Positions 60,902-64,000 of a stretch of 64,000 nucleotides of DNA are shown in pieces. A program made the translations under genes and the position numbers. Source of the DNA: Planctomycetota bacterium (GTDB taxonomy: Bacteria; Planctomycetota; UBA1135; GCA-002686595); NCBI GenBank assembly GCA_029250885.1, contig JAQXEK010000058.1:62001-126000 (forward strand). The letters are read 5' to 3'. The notes below the pieces were generated by a model. The model saw nothing but the letters and a program-made list of their open reading frames with translations. It ran no database searches and had not been told where the DNA came from. Every line of letters starts with the position of its first letter. Position 1 is the stretch's first letter.

Positions 60902-61822
60902 CTAGCTGCGCACCTTGGGCACGCGCCCACCGAAGAGCACCACCCCGATACCAGTCACCACAAGCAGCGCCGCGCAGTAGCCGAGCAAGCCCACGTTGTC
61001 CTTCGGCGCCCACTCGACCTCCATGACACCAAGCACCTTCATCGTAGCCAGGGTGATCAGTGGATTGAGCGTCACGATCATGCCGACCTGGTAAGCGGGC
61101 AGTCGCTTGAAGGCCTCGCCGAGAGCTCCATAAGCGATCAGCGTGTTCGCACCTAGAAAGCTCATCAAGAGCCACATGCCAGAGCTCATGCCCGCCAGCA
61201 CACCGAAGTCAGCCAGGGGCCAGAGGGTCAGTGTCGGCAGCCCATAGAGCAGCAGGTTTAGGTCCTGGGGAGCGAAGCCGCGGATCAGCAGCATCTTCTG
61301 GAAAACGGCATAGGTGGTCCAAGCAATCGCGCCACCTACGAGGATCAAGTTCCCAAGCAGCAGGTGCTCGCGCACGACGCCGGAAGCCTCGTATTGGTCG
61401 TAGCCGAAGACGACGAAGCCGATCACCGCAAGCAGGACACCGAGCTGTTGGACGCGCCCCATGCGCTCTTTAAATACTACGACCCCCGCCACGGCAAGCA
61501 GCAGCGGCGCGAGCTGGATCAAAACCTGGGCATTGCTCGGCGTCGTGCGCTCGAGCCCCCCGACGTAGCCGATGTAGTTGAGTCCTAGGGCCACGGCTGC
61601 GAGCAACCCCAAAACCGGTGGCTTGGCCATGATCTTGAGGCGACCAACGTCCTTTAGGGCCACTAGCGGAATCAAGAGCAGGAATGCAAAGGTGAAGCGG
61701 AACCATACGATTGTGTTCGCGGGCACGTCTACCGCCGCGACCTTCATCGCAATGGCGAGAAACCCCCAAAGGAACGCCGTGCTCCCCGCCATACACAGGC
61801 CAATCTTGCGTTCTCGATCCAC
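60902..61822 (-). CDS. EamA/DMT-family transporter
   Basis: A 306-residue permease with ten predicted membrane helices in two EamA repeats (AGSTAFLWGFLAIAMKV and LVGGAIAWTTYAVFQKMLL). Drug/metabolite transporter superfamily; substrate cannot be assigned. Starts 3 bases after the GNAT gene, so it is the last gene of a pyrK-GNAT-EamA operon. Confidence 0.9.
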   Translation of the reverse strand: MDRERKIGLCMAGSTAFLWGFLAIAMKVAAVDVPANTIVWFRFTFAFLLLIPLVALKDVGRLKIMAKPPVLGLLAAVALGLNYIGYVGGLERTTPSNAQVLIQLAPLLLAVAGVVVFKERMGRVQQLGVLLAVIGFVVFGYDQYEASGVVREHLLLGNLILVGGAIAWTTYAVFQKMLLIRGFAPQDLNLLLYGLPTLTLWPLADFGVLAGMSSGMWLLMSFLGANTLIAYGALGEAFKRLPAYQVGMIVTLNPLITLATMKVLGVMEVEWAPKDNVGLLGYCAALLVVTGIGVVLFGGRVPKVRS

Positions 61823-61825
61823 GGC

Positions 61826-62344
61826 CTAGGTCAGCTCCAAAAGCATGTAGATCTCGTCGTAGAACTCACCTTGGTATTGGAGCGAACGGGGTTCGCGGCC
61901 CCAGACCTTGAATCCCAAGGAGGTGTACAAATGCTCGGCGGCGGGTGCCGTAGCGCTTACGCTGAGGTAGATCGAGATCACGCCGTCGAGTCCGCGGCTG
62001 TAAGCGATGAGCTCCTGCATCAGGGCTCGGCCCAAGCCGTTGCCGCGGGCGCTTGGGGTCACGTACATGCCCCAGACCGCGTAGACGTGGGTACGCTTGT
62101 GGTGGGGCCCCTGCTTGCCGCCGCCTACGACGCCGACGAGTTCACCAGTCTTGTCGGAGAATGCACCCCAAACACGGCTTGGTTCGGGGGCTTCAAGGCG
62201 CTTGCGCATGCCGTCCACATCGCAGGCTACATCTGTCTCGAAGGACGCGCCGAAGCTGAGCGGCGACTCTTGCAGCATCTCTACACGAAGGGCGACGTAC
62301 GCGTCGACATCGTTGGGAATCAGGGCGCGGATCGTAGTGGCCAT
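61826..62344 (-). CDS. GNAT-family N-acetyltransferase
   Basis: A 172-residue GNAT enzyme starting at ATG 62344 (MATTIRALIPNDVDAYVALR). The acetyl-CoA pyrophosphate loop is seen in VYAVWGMYVTPSARGNGLGRALMQELI (R/Q-x-x-G-x-G/A), and the C-terminal AAEHLYTSLGFKVWG is typical. Ends 3 bases before the EamA start. Substrate unknown; the pairing with an exporter suggests a detoxification function but this is weak. Confidence 0.9.
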   Translation of the reverse strand: MATTIRALIPNDVDAYVALRVEMLQESPLSFGASFETDVACDVDGMRKRLEAPEPSRVWGAFSDKTGELVGVVGGGKQGPHHKRTHVYAVWGMYVTPSARGNGLGRALMQELIAYSRGLDGVISIYLSVSATAPAAEHLYTSLGFKVWGREPRSLQYQGEFYDEIYMLLELT

Positions 62345-62360
62345 GGAGTTGCCGATGCGC

Positions 62361-63248
62361 CTAGAGGACGATCTGATCCGTACGGAAGGCGGGGCCTTCC
62401 ACGCAGCACTTGGCGTTGGGCCACGCGCCGAGGGAGCCCTCCGGCTTCGTGTCGACAACGCAGCCATTGCAGATGCCCACGCCGCAACCCATCAGGTCCT
62501 CGAGGCTCACGTAACACTCAAGGTCGTTAGCCGTCGCAAAGCGCTCAACGGCCCGCAACATCGGCATCGGACCACAGGCGGCGATGCGGATCTTATCGGG
62601 AATGCTGCCGTCCGCCTGGAGCTTCTCGAGCAGGGTGACAACGTTGCCCTGGAAGCCGAAGCTGCCGTCGTCCGTGGCCACATGTAGGGCGCAGTCGAGC
62701 TCGGCAAAGGCGTCGACGTCGTAGACCAGGTCCTTGGTACCGGCACCGTATAGAAGAAACGGCGCGGGGGTCGGCGCGGCCTCATCGCGCAGCTCCGCCA
62801 TCTCGGCTCCGTTCGAGATTGCCTCGACGGCCATAAAGAACGGCGCGGAGCCGATGCCGCCAGCCAGGAAAACCCAGGGCGTCTCGTTTGCGGGCTCGGT
62901 GAAGCTTGGCCAGCCCAACCCTAGGGGGCCGATCAACCGCAGCTTTTCGCCCGGGCGCGATTCGGCCAGTGCGCGGGTGCCATCTCCGATCACCTTGACC
63001 ATGAAGACAAGGTCCGGGGGACCGTCTGTCCGAGGCTGCTCGCGGTAGATCGAAAACGGCCGCGGAATGCGCGGTGAGAGACCGTCCTCCCGGCGCAGCA
63101 TAAAGAAGCGGTTGGGATCAAGGGGCGCGACCTCCTCGCCGGGAGCTAGGTCCGGCCGAACGGTCAACAGCACGCCATCACCGGGCAGGTGCTCGACAGA
63201 AATCAACTCGGCAAGCTTAGAGCAGGCGTCTTTGGGCGGGGCAACCAT
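62361..63248 (-). CDS. pyrK: Dihydroorotate dehydrogenase electron-transfer subunit PyrK
   Basis: A 295-residue ferredoxin-reductase-type protein, ATG 63248. FAD motif RPFSIY, NAD-binding FLAGGIGSAPFF, and the 2Fe-2S cysteines in MGCGVGICNGCVV with the distal Cys in KCCVEG, as in the PyrK subunit of class 1B dihydroorotate dehydrogenase, where it passes electrons from orotate formation to NAD. The catalytic PyrD subunit is not adjacent. First gene of the operon with GNAT (16 bases) and EamA. Could alternatively be an electron-transfer subunit of another oxidoreductase. Confidence 0.87.
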   Translation of the reverse strand: MVAPPKDACSKLAELISVEHLPGDGVLLTVRPDLAPGEEVAPLDPNRFFMLRREDGLSPRIPRPFSIYREQPRTDGPPDLVFMVKVIGDGTRALAESRPGEKLRLIGPLGLGWPSFTEPANETPWVFLAGGIGSAPFFMAVEAISNGAEMAELRDEAAPTPAPFLLYGAGTKDLVYDVDAFAELDCALHVATDDGSFGFQGNVVTLLEKLQADGSIPDKIRIAACGPMPMLRAVERFATANDLECYVSLEDLMGCGVGICNGCVVDTKPEGSLGAWPNAKCCVEGPAFRTDQIVL

Positions 63249-63468
63249 GGCGCGCAGGATACCGCCGTGAGCACGCCATGCGCTCAACTTCGCGGCGAAT
63301 CATACGCATGCCATCGAAATTCGACCGGTTGCATTTGTGGTAGCCAAGGAGAGCCTCGGTCAGCGGGCTAGATGCAGATTTCGCTCTGGGCCTGCCCGGG
63401 GAAGTCTTACCTCGTTATTATGTTCGGCTCTTTTCCCGACTGCCGCCTCCGAACTGCCCCGCCCTGCC

Positions 63469-64000
63469 ATGAGCATCCTTCTCGTCACTGAACTCAAACG
63501 CCAATTTGGTGCCTTGGAGGTCCTGCGCGGCGTTTCCTTCGCGGTCGAGCGTGGGGACAAGATCGGTATCGTGGGTCGCAACGGCGAGGGCAAGACGACC
63601 CTGTTGCGGCACATCGAGGGCGAGGAGAAGGCCGACAGCGGCAAGGTCAACATCGCCAAGGGCTCGCGCATGGCGTATGTGCGCCAGAGCCCAAACTTCA
63701 GGGAAACCAAGACCGTGCGGGAGTACGTAGAGAGTGGTCTCGACGCAATCCACGCGCTGCAGGCGGACCTGACCGAGCTCGAAGAGCAGATGTGTGTGGT
63801 CGAGGGCGACAAGCTGGACAGCGTGATGCATCGCCACGGCGAGCTGCTCGAGCGTATGGAGTTTCTGGGCGGTTGGGATGCGGACCATCGCGTCGGCTCG
63901 GTGATGCATGGTATCGGCCTGGAAGAAGAACTCTGGGTACGCGACCCCCGGACGTTGAGCGGTGGCGAGAAGAGTCGCGTGGCCCTGGCCCGCGAGCTGG
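63469..64000 (+). CDS. ABC-F family ATPase, N-terminal part (3' end outside window)
   Basis: The first 177 residues starting at ATG 63469 (MSILLVTELKRQFG). Walker A is GRNGEGKTT, a Q-loop-like VRQSPNFRE follows, then a charged helical insertion (TELEEQMCVVEGDKLDSVMHRHGEL) and the ABC signature LSGGEKSRVALA. The layout without membrane segments and with the long helical insert fits ABC-F translation factors (Uup/EttA type). The frame is open to the window end; the second ATPase half is expected just beyond it. It is divergent from pyrK. Confidence 0.9.
   Translation, partial: MSILLVTELKRQFGALEVLRGVSFAVERGDKIGIVGRNGEGKTTLLRHIEGEEKADSGKVNIAKGSRMAYVRQSPNFRETKTVREYVESGLDAIHALQADLTELEEQMCVVEGDKLDSVMHRHGELLERMEFLGGWDADHRVGSVMHGIGLEEELWVRDPRTLSGGEKSRVALAREL

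Noticed and set aside
60748-60930. 60-codon minus-strand frame with several cysteines
   Set aside because: Overlaps the end of the EamA gene, ends in TGA and has no start context; possibly a remnant but not supportable.
1-64000. Search for CRISPR arrays, phage or IS genes, rRNA and tRNA
   Set aside because: No regularly spaced repeats, transposases, integrases, structural phage genes or RNA genes were seen; the window looks like stable chromosomal DNA.

Overview
The window looks like chromosomal DNA of a moderately GC-rich Gram-negative bacterium, most likely a member of the Planctomycetota or a close PVC relative. The pointers are three sulfatase-superfamily lipoproteins, a giant PVC-type beta-propeller/HEAT/cytochrome c protein, a DUF1080 protein, a VWA-HEAT protein, a matrixin with lineage-type C-terminal domains, and many lipobox and signal-peptide proteins. 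An LpxR-type outer-membrane enzyme implies an outer membrane with lipid A. No phage, IS transposase, CRISPR array, rRNA or tRNA was found. By my hand count of 52 complete genes, stop codons are about 34 TAG, 14 TAA and only 4 TGA. Three of the four TGA stops sit in ATGA start/stop overlaps. This is very unusual for GC-rich DNA.

Layout. 1-5 kb: tail of one sulfatase and a second, convergent sulfatase-like lipoprotein, then a ferredoxin and U32-family gene pair divergent from an AroH-type chorismate mutase; together these look like a prephenate-dependent RNA hydroxylation module. 5-10 kb: a secreted protein, a radical SAM/SPASM protein, and a response regulator/histidine kinase pair. 10-19 kb: envelope glycosylation genes (GT2, GT39-like, acyltransferase 3, another polytopic protein), an HI0933-type flavoprotein, MgtC, and a Thr-type sulfatase-like lipoprotein. 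19-25 kb: orphan FetB permease, then a four-gene minus-strand operon (KamA-family aminomutase, 3-oxoacid CoA-transferase A and B, class III aminotransferase) divergent from an RpiR regulator. This is the best candidate for an undescribed pathway: alpha-amino acid to beta-amino acid to beta-keto acid to beta-ketoacyl-CoA.

25-35 kb: a secreted protein with an internal duplication, a BtuF-like binding protein, the split Tm-1 pair (PEP-hydrolase-like TIM barrel plus UPF0261), an ECF sigma factor with a TPR-type lipoprotein, a second TPR-type exported protein, XdhC and DJ-1. 36-50 kb: PVC cytochrome protein, CbbA-type aldolase, a REP-like palindrome, DUF1080 lipoprotein, a metalloprotease-like protein that has lost its catalytic residues, LpxR, SDR, a flippase-like protein, VWA-HEAT protein and GT2. 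50-64 kb: MutY, a large membrane protein with a spermidine-synthase-like region, a matrixin with its companion, an SGNH lipoprotein, a TMTC-like protein, a PyrK-GNAT-EamA operon and the start of an ABC-F ATPase cut by the window end.
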